Assembly: GCA_002478145.1 (NCBI GenBank)
Contig: DLMI01000229.1
Coordinates: forward strand, 10,217-25,259
DNA length: 15,043 nt
Source of the DNA: Acidobacteria bacterium UBA7540
GTDB taxonomy: Bacteria; Acidobacteriota; Terriglobia; UBA7540
Direction: 5' to 3'
Part shown: positions 6,440 through 14,270 of the stretch, piece by piece
How the letters are laid out: the number at the start of each line of letters is the position of its first letter
How positions within the stretch are numbered: the stretch's first letter is position 1
The notes under the pieces: generated by a model
Told to the model about the DNA's origin: nothing
Databases searched by the model: none
The model's input: the letters and a program-made list of their open reading frames with translations, nothing else
Translations under genes and position numbers: made by a program

Positions 6440-6681
6440 TAGTTTATGGAGTTGGACCTATGAGGACAACAGCCAGGAAATGCACACGAACCGGAAATGG
6501 ATTTCTCGAATGCTCGCTCTTTGGGCTGGAGACAGCAATGTGCGACCCAGCAAGGGTTTATGGACGCCCAATTCGACACGGGTGGCCACACCAGCGGTGT
6601 GCTGAGGGGGGGGCATGCGCCTGCCAATCGTGTCCAACCCGGTGACCGGCCACCGAGCCGTTGGGACTTGAGGAAGGAGAC
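6440..6681. other. Receptor leader with a small hairpin
   Basis: No convincing gene is seen; a short open frame (6461-6645) has no family features and poor coding character. CACACC (6587-6592), loop AGC and GGTGTG (6596-6601) form a perfect 6-bp hairpin, followed by a run of eight G near 6605. I looked for cobalamin riboswitch boxes, because such receptors often carry them, and did not see them. Confidence 0.4.
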
Positions 6682-9600
6682 ATGGAGCAAATAAACAGCC
6701 GATTCGGACCACCGAAATTCCGCCTCGCCAGTGCTGTGGGCCTGTTGATCCCCGTCTTACTACTGGCGTGCCTTTCGGGCGGGGCCAGTCCAGAGGGGAA
6801 CATCTCAGGTACGGTTGTGGATCCGAGCGAGGCTGTAATCCCAGGCGTTACCATCGTCATCTGCAACGTGGAAACGGGAATGCGGCAGATGACTACCACC
6901 AATTCCGACGGGTTCTTTTCTTTGTCTGCTCTACCTCCCGGCCACTATCAGATCGAGGCCCATCATTTCGGATTTCGCCCGGTTCTTCGGTCCGGGCTTA
7001 TCCTTGAGACCGGTAAAGCGCTCGAAATCGACCTGAAGCTGGACCTGGGGCAACAAAGCACGGCAGTGACGGTTTCAGAATCAGGCCTCCACGTCGATAC
7101 TGCCGACACCACGATGGGCGAAACCATCACAACGACGAAGATTGCATCCGTTCCCCTGAACGGCCGCAGCTTTACAGACTTACTCGCTCTCCAGGCTGGC
7201 GTCGTTCCGGCCAGCTCGCGACAGCCCAACGCGGTAGTCATGTCCGGAGCCACGAGCACGGCACCTTCCGGGGACCTCAATGCTGGCAACCTATCGGTCA
7301 GTGGACAGCGGGAAACGAATAATGGCTTCGTCGTCAATGGAAGTACCGTCGAAGAAGACTTTAGCATGGGCACAGCACTCATCCCGAATCTTGACTCCAT
7401 CCAGGATTTCCGCGTGCTAACGAGTAACTTTGATGCCGAACACGGCAATTACAGCGGTGGGCAGATTGTTGTCACGACCAAATCGGGAACGAATGAGTTT
7501 CATGGCAGCGGCTTTGATTTCTTGCGAAATACGAACTTGGACGCACGAAACTATTTCTCCTCGGATCGCGCCCGGTACGACCAAAGCCAGTTTGGCGGCA
7601 CTTTCGGCGGCCCCATCAAAAAGGAGAAGTCGTTCTTCTTCGTAGATTATCAGGGGACGCGGATGACTGAGGGCGTGGAGACAGGGTTGATTTCTGTGCC
7701 CGCGAGTAAGGAGCGGACGGGCGACCTGTCGGATATCGCCAGCTCGCTCACCGGCGCCGTGAATGGCCAGTTTTGGGCCAACTTGCTATCGCAGAACCTG
7801 GGCTACCCGGTGTTTCCCGGAGAGGCGTACTACACTCCAGGGTGCGTCAGCTCGGCGCAGTGCGCCTTGCCCAACGCGCAGATTCCGCTAAGTGCCTGGT
7901 CAGGCCCGGCCAAGGTCTTGCTGCGCTCTATTCCCCTGCCCAATCAGGGGGTAAATACCTTTTCGACGTCCGCATACAATGAAACCCTTCGCGATGACAA
8001 GGGCGCGGTGCGAATCGACGCTCATACCGGCCTGGGAGCCCTTGCCGTGTACTACTTCTTGGACGACTACGGGCTCAACAATCCCTACCCGACGGCGCAA
8101 GGCGGGGCCAGTGTTCCGGGCTTCAATGCCATCACCCTCGGCCGAGCGCAAATGGTGAGCCTTGGCCTGACAAAGGTCCTCAGCGCGAACATGGTCAACG
8201 AGTTTCACTTGAGCTATCTCCGAGATTCCAACAATGTGGGCCAGCCGCAGGGTGGTGTTGGCCCGAGCCTCGCGTCACAAGGATTCGTGGACAGCTCAGG
8301 TAATCCATCCATCTATGCGCTGGCTCCGCAAATCGAAGGCACCGAAAACGTCTCGTTCAATGACTTTACCCTCGGCGTAGATACGACCGGGCTCAAGGAG
8401 GCCAACAATACGTTCCAGATGTCGGAAAACTTCTCGAAAGTGATGGGGACGCACGTGCTCAAGTTGGGGGCGGGATTCCACTTCGACCAGGTCAATATCA
8501 ACCCCGATGCCACCTTCAACGGCGCGTTCTCATTCACGGGAGCAGAAACGGGATCGGACTTCGCGGACTTTCTGCTGGGCATCGCCAGCAGCTATAATCA
8601 AGCGGACTCTTTGGCGTTCTATCTTCGCGACAAATACGTGGGGATCTATGCGCAGGACAGTTGGCGGGTAAGGCCGCATCTGACGCTCAACTATGGCTTG
8701 CGTTGGGACCTACTCCCGCCTTGGCGGGAGAAATACAACCAACTCCAGACCCTGGTGCTGGGCGAGCAGTCTCGGGTTTACCCGGGAGCGCCCCATGGCC
8801 TGGTATTTCCTGGTGACCCAGGGATTCCAGCGACGTTGGCCCCGACGAAATACACGAATCTTGCTCCTCGCATCGGCCTGGCCTACTCCCCGGATTACCA
8901 GAAGGGCTTGTTGAGAAGGATCCTTGGCAGCCGCGGGACGACCAGCGTGCGCGCCGGATACGGCCTGTACTATACCGCCTTCGAGGGGCTGTCCGCCGGC
9001 ATCATGAGCGCCAACCCCCCGTATGGCTATGACTATACCAGTCTGGCGCCCCCTCTATTTTCTAATCCCTTCGTCACTGCGGCGAGTGGGCAGAACGTAG
9101 GACAGCGGTTCCCCGAGCCTATTCCGGCCTTTGGGGCCTCAGCGGCGAATCCCAATTCCAGCGTGGACTGGTCGCAGTATTTGCCGATCACCGGCGTTCC
9201 CTCGTTTTTCCGCAAGAATGTGCCTCCTTACAGCGAAGGCTACACACTGTCCTTGGAACGGCAGATCGAGCGAAACACGCTTCTCAGTCTTGCCTATGTG
9301 GGCACGCAGGCCCATCATCTCCTCGTCCTCATCTCAGCTAACCCGGGTAACCCTGCCCAATGCTTAAGCGTGAGCCAGACCAACCAAGTTATGCCAGGTA
9401 CCGCCACCTGCGGACCGTTCGGCGAAGGGGGTACATACCTCACGTCGTCAGGCCAGGTTATCCAGGGAACGAGGGGCCCTTACAGTTCCCTGTTTGATGC
9501 CATCACGTATCAGAAGACTCTAGGGAACTCCAATTACAACGCACTCGAGATCAATCTGCGTCACAACCAGGGGCCCTTGGAATTACTTGTGGGCTACACG

Positions 9601-10245
9601 TATGGCAAATCTCTCGATCAGTCATCCAGCCTGGCAGAGCCGGTTAACCCTGCCGACCCAAGCCGCAGCAAGGCCCCATCGGCATTCGATATGCGCCACA
9701 ATCTTGTGGCGAGTTACAAGTACGAACTACCGATCGACCATCTCGTTCATCGCAGGAACTGGCTGACGGAGGGTTGGAGTCTCACGGGAATCATGCGATT
9801 CAGCACCGGCTTCCCCGTGACTCTCTACAACAACAATGACACTTCGCTGCTGGGGACGATACCCAACGGCATCAACAACAATGGCGTGGACACCCCCAAC
9901 GTCGCCCCAGGCAATCTGCAGGTTAATACCGACCCTCGAAACGGCAGACCCGCCTTTAACACATCGCTGTTCAGCCTTCCGCCGCTCGGCCAGATGGGCA
10001 CGGCTGCGCGGCGCTTTTTCTACGGCCCCGGCATCGCCAATTCCGACCTTGCCCTTTTGAAGAGCCTCCACCTCACCGAGTCGAAATTGGTGCAATTCCG
10101 GGTGGAGGCCTTTAACGTTACCAACCATGCACAGTTTTATGGGGCCGCAGCCGTCAACGGGAACATCAGCAGCTCTTCTTTCGGGACGGTCGTGAGCGCA
10201 GCCGCTCCCCGCCTCCTTCAGGTAGCTGTCAAATTCTATTTCTGA
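6682..10245 (+). CDS. Oar-like TonB-dependent receptor with carboxypeptidase-regulatory-like domain
   Basis: 1187 aa from ATG 6682, with AGGA at 6671-6674 upstream; a TTG at 6661 in the same frame is less likely. An outer-membrane channel for energy-dependent uptake of large substrates, probably glycans, peptides or metal chelates; the substrate is unknown. Residues 1-36 form a signal peptide (the end, LLLAC, also resembles a lipobox, but Ala-Ser cleavage near 35-36 is as likely). Residues about 40-122 are the Ig-like carboxypeptidase-regulatory domain (SGTVVDPS, NSDGFFSLSALPPGHYQI). The plug follows at about 128-275 (VPLNGRSFTDLLALQ, SVSGQRETNNGFVVNG, SIQDFRVLTSNFDAEHG, GGQIVVTTKSGTNEFHG). 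The rest is a beta barrel with alternating aromatic strands ending in KFYF, a good C-terminal outer-membrane signal. Length and order are typical of acidobacterial Oar-like proteins. No partner transport gene is adjacent; the palindrome-bearing promoter suggests repressor control. Confidence 0.93.
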   Translation: MEQINSRFGPPKFRLASAVGLLIPVLLLACLSGGASPEGNISGTVVDPSEAVIPGVTIVICNVETGMRQMTTTNSDGFFSLSALPPGHYQIEAHHFGFRPVLRSGLILETGKALEIDLKLDLGQQSTAVTVSESGLHVDTADTTMGETITTTKIASVPLNGRSFTDLLALQAGVVPASSRQPNAVVMSGATSTAPSGDLNAGNLSVSGQRETNNGFVVNGSTVEEDFSMGTALIPNLDSIQDFRVLTSNFDAEHGNYSGGQIVVTTKSGTNEFHGSGFDFLRNTNLDARNYFSSDRARYDQSQFGGTFGGPIKKEKSFFFVDYQGTRMTEGVETGLISVPASKERTGDLSDIASSLTGAVNGQFWANLLSQNLGYPVFPGEAYYTPGCVSSAQCALPNAQIPLSAWSGPAKVLLRSIPLPNQGVNTFSTSAYNETLRDDKGAVRIDAHTGLGALAVYYFLDDYGLNNPYPTAQGGASVPGFNAITLGRAQMVSLGLTKVLSANMVNEFHLSYLRDSNNVGQPQGGVGPSLASQGFVDSSGNPSIYALAPQIEGTENVSFNDFTLGVDTTGLKEANNTFQMSENFSKVMGTHVLKLGAGFHFDQVNINPDATFNGAFSFTGAETGSDFADFLLGIASSYNQADSLAFYLRDKYVGIYAQDSWRVRPHLTLNYGLRWDLLPPWREKYNQLQTLVLGEQSRVYPGAPHGLVFPGDPGIPATLAPTKYTNLAPRIGLAYSPDYQKGLLRRILGSRGTTSVRAGYGLYYTAFEGLSAGIMSANPPYGYDYTSLAPPLFSNPFVTAASGQNVGQRFPEPIPAFGASAANPNSSVDWSQYLPITGVPSFFRKNVPPYSEGYTLSLERQIERNTLLSLAYVGTQAHHLLVLISANPGNPAQCLSVSQTNQVMPGTATCGPFGEGGTYLTSSGQVIQGTRGPYSSLFDAITYQKTLGNSNYNALEINLRHNQGPLELLVGYTYGKSLDQSSSLAEPVNPADPSRSKAPSAFDMRHNLVASYKYELPIDHLVHRRNWLTEGWSLTGIMRFSTGFPVTLYNNNDTSLLGTIPNGINNNGVDTPNVAPGNLQVNTDPRNGRPAFNTSLFSLPPLGQMGTAARRFFYGPGIANSDLALLKSLHLTESKLVQFRVEAFNVTNHAQFYGAAAVNGNISSSSFGTVVSAAAPRLLQVAVKFYF

Positions 10246-10353
10246 GCAAGTCTGGCCGAGCAGGTGCCACGTTTGCGTCTGCGGCCCGTGTTGCTGGCCA
10301 CAGGTCGCAAGATGGCTTTCGGGTAGGCACACGCGGTCAATGGCCAGCCCGCA

Positions 10354-10371
10354 ACGGCGGCTTCACGCCGT
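10354..10371 (+). terminator. Hairpin after the TonB receptor gene, possible terminator
   Basis: ACGGCG (10354-10359), loop GCTTCA and CGCCGT (10366-10371) give a perfect 6-bp GC stem. It is followed by CAAATTTATT, a weak T-rich tail. It lies about 110 nt after the receptor stop, the expected zone for termination. Confidence 0.4.
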
Positions 10372-10439
10372 CAAATTTATTCCGGTTGTGGCGGGGGAAA
10401 CCCACTGCTACACCGCCATTGGCTTGGGGGGTTGGCACG

Positions 10440-10466
10440 CTGGGGCCGAACTTAAGAAGGCCCCAG
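10440..10466. repeat. Inverted repeat CTGGGGCC/GGCCCCAG
   Basis: Perfect 8-bp arms (10440-10447, 10459-10466) surround an 11-nt loop that itself holds the palindrome CTTAAG. No T-tract follows. It sits about 50 nt upstream of the next gene's start, so it may be a structured leader or a second, Rho-type barrier. Confidence 0.45.
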
Positions 10467-10517
10467 ATGAGCCTGCTAGCTCCACAAATTCACCCTGATG
10501 AAAGGAGGAGAACCAAT

Positions 10518-10907
10518 ATGTTCGGACAAATGCAAGTCACCCGGATTCTTCGATTGAGCAAGCTGGAAACGGTGGACGAAGCTGTTGCCAAGCTGTTGGA
10601 GTTCGCCGAGTACCCTAAGATCTTTCGCTGGTTCCAGTTCCCCACGGCCCTGGTGGTTTTTCTCGCCCATGCTGACTCCCCAGATTCCGGAGCGGCCTAT
10701 GTCTATGACCGCAAAAAGTGCGTCTGGCTCTGGGTGGACTTCAACGACCAGAACTACGACGGGTACAGCCCCTCAGAGTTCGATGTTCTGATCAACCAGT
10801 GCCACTTTTTCGGGCTTGTGGAATGCCCAGGGTTGCTTGAATCACCGGTCCAATGGCTCGTTACACCCGGTCAGAGGCCCACGGTTTTGGGAAGACTCCC
10901 AGCCTGA
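10518..10907 (+). CDS. Hypothetical protein (129 aa)
   Basis: Not recognised. ATG at 10518 preceded by AAAGGAGGAG (10501-10510); the frame is open further upstream, but those codons have no ribosome site and cross the inverted repeat at 10440. The leader is very like that of the RDF-like gene at 4387. The small soluble protein contains LRLSKLETVDEAVAKLLEF, then an aromatic, strand-like middle (VVFLAHADSPDSGAAYVYDRKKCVWLWVDF, about 46-75) with two Asp-rich turns (DRKK, DFNDQNYDGY). The order helix, strand, strand, helix (SEFDVLINQCHFF) suggests a compact alpha/beta fold. It stands alone between the receptor and the primase. A role in the element is inferred from position only. Confidence 0.7.
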   Translation: MFGQMQVTRILRLSKLETVDEAVAKLLEFAEYPKIFRWFQFPTALVVFLAHADSPDSGAAYVYDRKKCVWLWVDFNDQNYDGYSPSEFDVLINQCHFFGLVECPGLLESPVQWLVTPGQRPTVLGRLPA

Positions 10908-11003
10908 GGGCAGCTCTCGGCGCGAAGCACCACATAGCCAATTATCCCCGCAGTTTGTAACTCGCTGAAAACACAATCCAGCCCCAACTGCCTGCCGGCC
11001 CAT

Positions 11004-11032
11004 TTGACGGAAAATATTTTTCGTTTTATTTC
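11004..11032 (+). promoter_or_regulatory. Possible promoter for the primase gene
   Basis: TTGACG (11004-11009), a 17-nt spacer and TATTTC (11027-11032) lie in an AT-rich patch in an otherwise GC-rich region. The predicted start (about 11039) would give a 40-nt leader containing GGAGG, which supports the ATG at 11080 rather than 11041 as the start. The -10 box is a weak match. Confidence 0.4.
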
Positions 11033-11079
11033 CAATCTCTATGGACTTGTGGCGGCCACCGGGTTTTACGGAGGAAAAG

Positions 11080-12054
11080 ATGCAGCGGCTTCGTCTGAAA
11101 GCGCCGGCTGACGTGGCGGAGGACTATTTCCGCCTCTTCGCGAACCGGCGGGCGTACACCCTCCAATCCGACCGGCCGCACCCGGAGAGCGGACGGCACT
11201 ACTACTACCGGCCCACAGACAAGACGACCGGCCAAGGGCTTCACCTGACCTCCGACACGATCCGGCGCCACATCGAGGGCGAAATCACCATCGGCCTCTA
11301 CGCCATCAACCCGGCCACGCAGCGGTGCAAGTGGGTCGCGATCGACGCTGATTACAAGGGCGCCATGGAGGACCTTGTGAAGCTCCAATACTACCTGAGT
11401 GAGGACCAGGTCCAGGCTGCCTTGGAGATGAGCAAGCGGGGCGGGCATTTGTGGATCTTCTTGGAAACACCACTCCTGGCCCGAGACTGTCGGATCTACA
11501 TCCACAACCTTGCGTCGCGCCTTGGCGTGCCGGTGAAAGGAAACGGACTGGCCGAAGGAATCGAAATCTTCCCAAAGCACGATGAACTCGGGCCAGGCGA
11601 GTTCGGAAACGCCATTCGAGGGCCGCTGGGAATTCATCGGGGGGCGAGTCGTCGGTTCTGGTTCTACGGGGCTGAATACGACCCCGAAAGGCAGATGGTC
11701 TATCTGAAGCAGTTGAAAAAGGTCAGCGAGGAAGGGATGAGGCGCTTCATTGCGGGGAAAACACTGCCTGCGGAGGCGGTCCGCCGTTCGCGCTGCCCCG
11801 AACCCGCAGCCCCGCGTGCCAGATCTGGGCGGTCGGAATTCCGCATTCTCGAGCACGTAGGAAAGGTCCGCAAGGTGGCCCGGAATTACGTCACGCGGTG
11901 CCCCTCCTGTGCTGGGGCGGGGCATGACCGTAGCGGTGACAACTTGGCAATTCGGATCGACGATCCGCGGTTTTACAAGTGCTGGGCAGGCTGCACCAAG
12001 GAGATGATCCGCGAGGCGGTTGGTTGCCCGATCCGCGTGCAACAGGGGGTCTGA
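11080..12054 (+). CDS. AEP-superfamily primase (TOTE-like) with C-terminal zinc motif
   Basis: 324 aa from ATG 11080, chosen because GGAGG (11070-11074) lies 5 nt upstream; an ATG at 11041 adds 13 codons but has no ribosome site. The core (about 12-190) matches archaeo-eukaryotic primases of the TOTE type. It begins YFRLFANRRAY, has TSDTIRRHIEGEITIGLYAI, then catalytic WVAIDAD (D89, D91), the histidine motif SKRGGHLWIF (H123), a third acidic motif EGIEIFP (E162), and GEFGNAIRGPLGIHR. Such enzymes make primers from NTPs or dNTPs. The C-terminus (about 270-310) has CPSC (274, 277), H282 and CWAGC (301, 305), a CHC2-like zinc ribbon. The order differs from bacterial DnaG, where the zinc domain is N-terminal. 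No helicase or nuclease partner of a full TOTE conflict system is seen next to it. A decayed homologue lies at 5877-6008. Confidence 0.8.
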   Translation: MQRLRLKAPADVAEDYFRLFANRRAYTLQSDRPHPESGRHYYYRPTDKTTGQGLHLTSDTIRRHIEGEITIGLYAINPATQRCKWVAIDADYKGAMEDLVKLQYYLSEDQVQAALEMSKRGGHLWIFLETPLLARDCRIYIHNLASRLGVPVKGNGLAEGIEIFPKHDELGPGEFGNAIRGPLGIHRGASRRFWFYGAEYDPERQMVYLKQLKKVSEEGMRRFIAGKTLPAEAVRRSRCPEPAAPRARSGRSEFRILEHVGKVRKVARNYVTRCPSCAGAGHDRSGDNLAIRIDDPRFYKCWAGCTKEMIREAVGCPIRVQQGV

Positions 12055-12095
12055 GGCATTGTGACGCGGACAGGACTTGATATGGAGGCCAAGAG

Positions 12096-12737
12096 ATGAA
12101 AGGCGGAAGTCGGAGTTTGTCGCACCGAGGTCTCAGCTTGCCCGGACACGTGCGCAGGCAGCTACGGCAGGTTGGAATTCTTGCTCGGGCGGAAGTGGCT
12201 TTGGAGCACCAATATCTGGCGCAGCGGTACGTGATCCGGGGAGTGGAATCGGGCGGCGCTGTCCGCGAGATGGGTCACTACGTGACCTTCGCCGGCGAAG
12301 ATGGCGAGCCTTTGGCTTACCTCCATCCCATTGATGCCATCGGTGTGAATGGAGTTCATGCTGTGGTGGTTGCTCCCGTCCTGGTGCGGGTGGAAATGCT
12401 GCGGACGGGGCGCACGTACGAGCTTCTCATCACGGGCTTTCGCATTGGCGAAGCTGAAAACGGCCGTCGCCCGCCTCTGGAGAGCCAGGTGCTGTTCCGG
12501 GGAGTGCATGGTTACCTGGAGCTCGAGCTCTGGGGGAAGGACAAGGAGAGGGCCGGGTCAGTCGTGCCAGCCTTCTACTCACGCGGAGGAGAACGTCTGG
12601 AAGTGCCCGCGAAGTTCCAAGCGGTCACACAGGCCATTACGAAATCCGTAAATTGCTGTCCATGTTCGCATTCTCACTATCTGATAGCCGCACCCGCCGT
12701 CCCTTCACCCAGAGTGATGCCGGAGGGGCACGCGTGA
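12096..12737 (+). CDS. Conserved-type hypothetical protein (213 aa)
   Basis: Function unknown. ATG at 12096 with GGAGG at 12082-12086. After a basic N-terminus (about 1-28) the sequence alternates strands and loops: YVTFAGEDGEPLAYLHP, VNGVHAVVVAPVLVRVEMLRTGRTYELLIT, VLFRGVHGYLELELWGKDK. It looks like a beta-rich soluble domain. The C-terminus has a Cys/His cluster CCPCSHSHY (about 186-194), possibly metal-binding. The stop overlaps the next start by 4 nt (GTGA), so expression of the following gene is probably coupled. It sits 41 nt after the primase stop, making a single transcript with it likely. Confidence 0.75.
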   Translation: MKGGSRSLSHRGLSLPGHVRRQLRQVGILARAEVALEHQYLAQRYVIRGVESGGAVREMGHYVTFAGEDGEPLAYLHPIDAIGVNGVHAVVVAPVLVRVEMLRTGRTYELLITGFRIGEAENGRRPPLESQVLFRGVHGYLELELWGKDKERAGSVVPAFYSRGGERLEVPAKFQAVTQAITKSVNCCPCSHSHYLIAAPAVPSPRVMPEGHA

Positions 12738-12931
12738 CACCCATCGGCGACATCGAAATTGAAATCGCTTTCCGAATTGCTGTACGCGGGCGAACGAGTG
12801 ACCTTGCACAGCTATTGCAGGCAATGAATAAGGCAGAAGCGGTAGTGATTAGCATCGTCGAGAAGCCTACTGCCTCGGAAGAGCAGTGTCAGAGATGTGT
12901 AACAACCACGGTGGGAGGTTTTTCTGGATGA
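12734..12931 (+). CDS. Small hypothetical protein (65 aa)
   Basis: Start set at GTG 12734, which overlaps the previous stop (GTGA) and has GGAGGGG at 12722-12728. Start codons further upstream would give a long overlap with the preceding gene and lack good ribosome sites. The protein begins MTPIGDIEIEIAFRIAVRG, then a Leu/Ala-rich helix (DLAQLLQAMNKAEAVVIS) and ends with CQRC. The strand-helix-strand order is compact and acidic to neutral. No family recognised. Its stop overlaps the HD-domain gene start by 4 nt (ATGA), so it is the middle member of three coupled genes. Confidence 0.65.
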   Translation: MTPIGDIEIEIAFRIAVRGRTSDLAQLLQAMNKAEAVVISIVEKPTASEEQCQRCVTTTVGGFSG

Positions 12932-13605
12932 GAGTAGGGACCAAGAGCGTGATGTTTGGCGTGCACTCGATTTTCGTTCATCCGTTCTTTGTTGCCTGGG
13001 CATGGGCCAGGTTATACGGATTCCCCTGGGATCCCAGGCTGTGGCTAGCCTTCCTCGTCCACGACGTAGGCTACGTTGGAAAACCCAACATGGAGGGCTC
13101 TGAGGGGCAGCAGCATGTTGTCCTGGGAGGCCGGATCATGGGCTGGCTTTTCGGTCCTGAATGGCGCGACTTCGTCCTGTGCCATTCGCGGCATTGGGCG
13201 GAGAGCGTTGGTAAGAGCTACTCGAAGCTATGTCTGGCGGACAAGCTTGCCTTCGTTCTGACGCCCGCATGGCTTTACCTCCCCATGGCACGGTTGAGTG
13301 GTGAGCTTCGTGAGTACATGCGTGTGGCGAGCGAACGACAGTTGGGTGGTAGGGTCAGTAATTTTGAGCTGAGCCTGCTCAAATCCCGCAACCCGCAGGT
13401 ATGGTTGGAAGGGCTCAAGCTCTATACGCGGCGCTGGATCGAGCTGCATCGAAATGGCTTTCGCGGCCGCTGGACCGCAGTGCGCTCGCAGGGCTTTCAA
13501 GGGCAGGTGCTCGACAGCCGGGCCTGTCATGGAAATCCCGGCCATGGGAGGCGCTTCGCCAAAATTGACATCGATTCGAGCTTCGAGTACGAGAAAACGC
13601 CGTAA
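12928..13605 (+). CDS. HD-domain family protein, putative phosphohydrolase
   Basis: 225 aa from ATG 12928, which overlaps the previous stop and has GGGAGG at 12913-12918; a GTG at 12886 in frame has no ribosome site. The order of His and Asp residues fits an HD metal-dependent phosphohydrolase: H18 (VHPFFVAWAWA), H45-D46 (FLVHDVGYVG), H63 (GQQHVVLGGRIM), H86 or H89 (LCHSRHWAE), D105 (LCLADKLAF). HD enzymes cleave nucleotides, cyclic dinucleotides or other phosphate esters; the substrate cannot be told here. Residues 8-32 are hydrophobic and aromatic. The segment FVLTPAWLYLPMARL (about 108-122) could touch a membrane. The last 40-50 residues (after LHRNGFRGRW) are Arg/Gly-rich and probably disordered. 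Third gene of the coupled set, followed after 33 nt by the reductase-domain gene. Confidence 0.7.
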   Translation: MRVGTKSVMFGVHSIFVHPFFVAWAWARLYGFPWDPRLWLAFLVHDVGYVGKPNMEGSEGQQHVVLGGRIMGWLFGPEWRDFVLCHSRHWAESVGKSYSKLCLADKLAFVLTPAWLYLPMARLSGELREYMRVASERQLGGRVSNFELSLLKSRNPQVWLEGLKLYTRRWIELHRNGFRGRWTAVRSQGFQGQVLDSRACHGNPGHGRRFAKIDIDSSFEYEKTP

Positions 13606-13638
13606 ATGGCGCGAAGCGGAGTTTGCTGAGAGGTCCGT

Positions 13639-14202
13639 ATGCCTGAAATCGAAGAAGCTGTGGCCGCGCAACCCATTCGGAGGCGCCTACCTGACGAGCG
13701 TAAAGCTATAGTCCATCACTTCAATGTAGGCGGGTACGAAGGGTATCTGACTGTCGGGTTTTACGACGATGGGCACCCTGGGGAGATGTTCATCACCACA
13801 GCGAAGGAAGGCTCGACGGTATCGGGCCTTATGGATTGTTTTGCCACCGCAGTGTCGCTCGCCCTTCAGTACGGCGTGCCGCTTAAGGTGCTTTGCGACA
13901 AGTTCAGCCACACGCGGTTCGAACCGAGTGGATGGTCAGGGAACCCGGAAATTGGATACGCAAAGTCCCTTATGGATTATATCTTCCGCTGGTTAGGCCT
14001 CAGGTTACTCCCGCCTAATTCTCCTCCCCCAACGGGCGCCGAAGACGAAGCCAAGGCTTTGGCGCCCGCCCACCTCTTGGGAGACGGATCGGGCACGGAC
14101 CAGACGGACGCGCCGGTATGTAAGGAATGCGGAGCCATTATGACCCGCAGCGGATCGTGCTACCGCTGCGCGAACTGCGGGAGTACGAGCGGGTGTTCGT
14201 GA
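13639..14202 (+). CDS. Free-standing TSCPD domain plus Cys-rich tail of class II ribonucleotide reductase
   Basis: 187 aa. ATG at 13639 with GAGAGG at 13628-13633. Residues about 13-122 match the C-terminal TSCPD domain (Pfam PF12637) of B12-dependent NrdJ: RRRLPDER, FNVGGYEGYLTVGFYDDG, PGEMFITTAKEGSTVSGLMD, LALQYGVPLKVLCDKFSHTRFEPSGW, GNPEIGYAKSLMDYIFRWLG. A Pro/Ala-rich linker (about 123-158) leads to a Cys-rich tail, CKECG (161, 164) and CYRCANCG (174, 177, 180) ending SGCS. This is also like the end of NrdJ, where it resembles a zinc ribbon. The catalytic barrel (about 700 residues in NrdJ) is absent: the upstream gene ends at 13605 and is HD-type. The domain is intact and has its own start, so it looks like a functional small protein rather than debris. 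It might bind host reductase, DNA or nucleotides; these roles are inference. Confidence 0.88.
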   Translation: MPEIEEAVAAQPIRRRLPDERKAIVHHFNVGGYEGYLTVGFYDDGHPGEMFITTAKEGSTVSGLMDCFATAVSLALQYGVPLKVLCDKFSHTRFEPSGWSGNPEIGYAKSLMDYIFRWLGLRLLPPNSPPPTGAEDEAKALAPAHLLGDGSGTDQTDAPVCKECGAIMTRSGSCYRCANCGSTSGCS

Positions 14203-14270
14203 TCAGGTCACCGGCGGTCGGCCTATCGGATGGGACGTGAGGGCCGATTGCCAACAGGGCGGAGAACGGC

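Noticed and set aside
6461..6645. Possible 61-aa leader peptide before the TonB receptor
   Set aside because: It has no clear ribosome site, is Cys/Arg-rich with no recognisable pattern, and overlaps a hairpin and a G-run.
6440..6681. Cobalamin riboswitch in the receptor leader
   Set aside because: The leader is long enough, but the conserved B12-box and core sequences were not found by eye.
9727..10332. 201-aa open frame on the - strand
   Set aside because: It overlaps the 3' end of the TonB receptor barrel and is a GC-driven shadow.
11026..12042. 338-aa open frame on the - strand opposite the primase
   Set aside because: It mirrors the primase, whose motifs are clear on the + strand; its sequence is Pro/Arg/Val-rich with no family features.
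14218..14247. TCGGCC/GGCCGA inverted repeat as terminator after the reductase-domain gene
   Set aside because: The stem is only 6 bp with an 18-nt loop and no T-tract follows.
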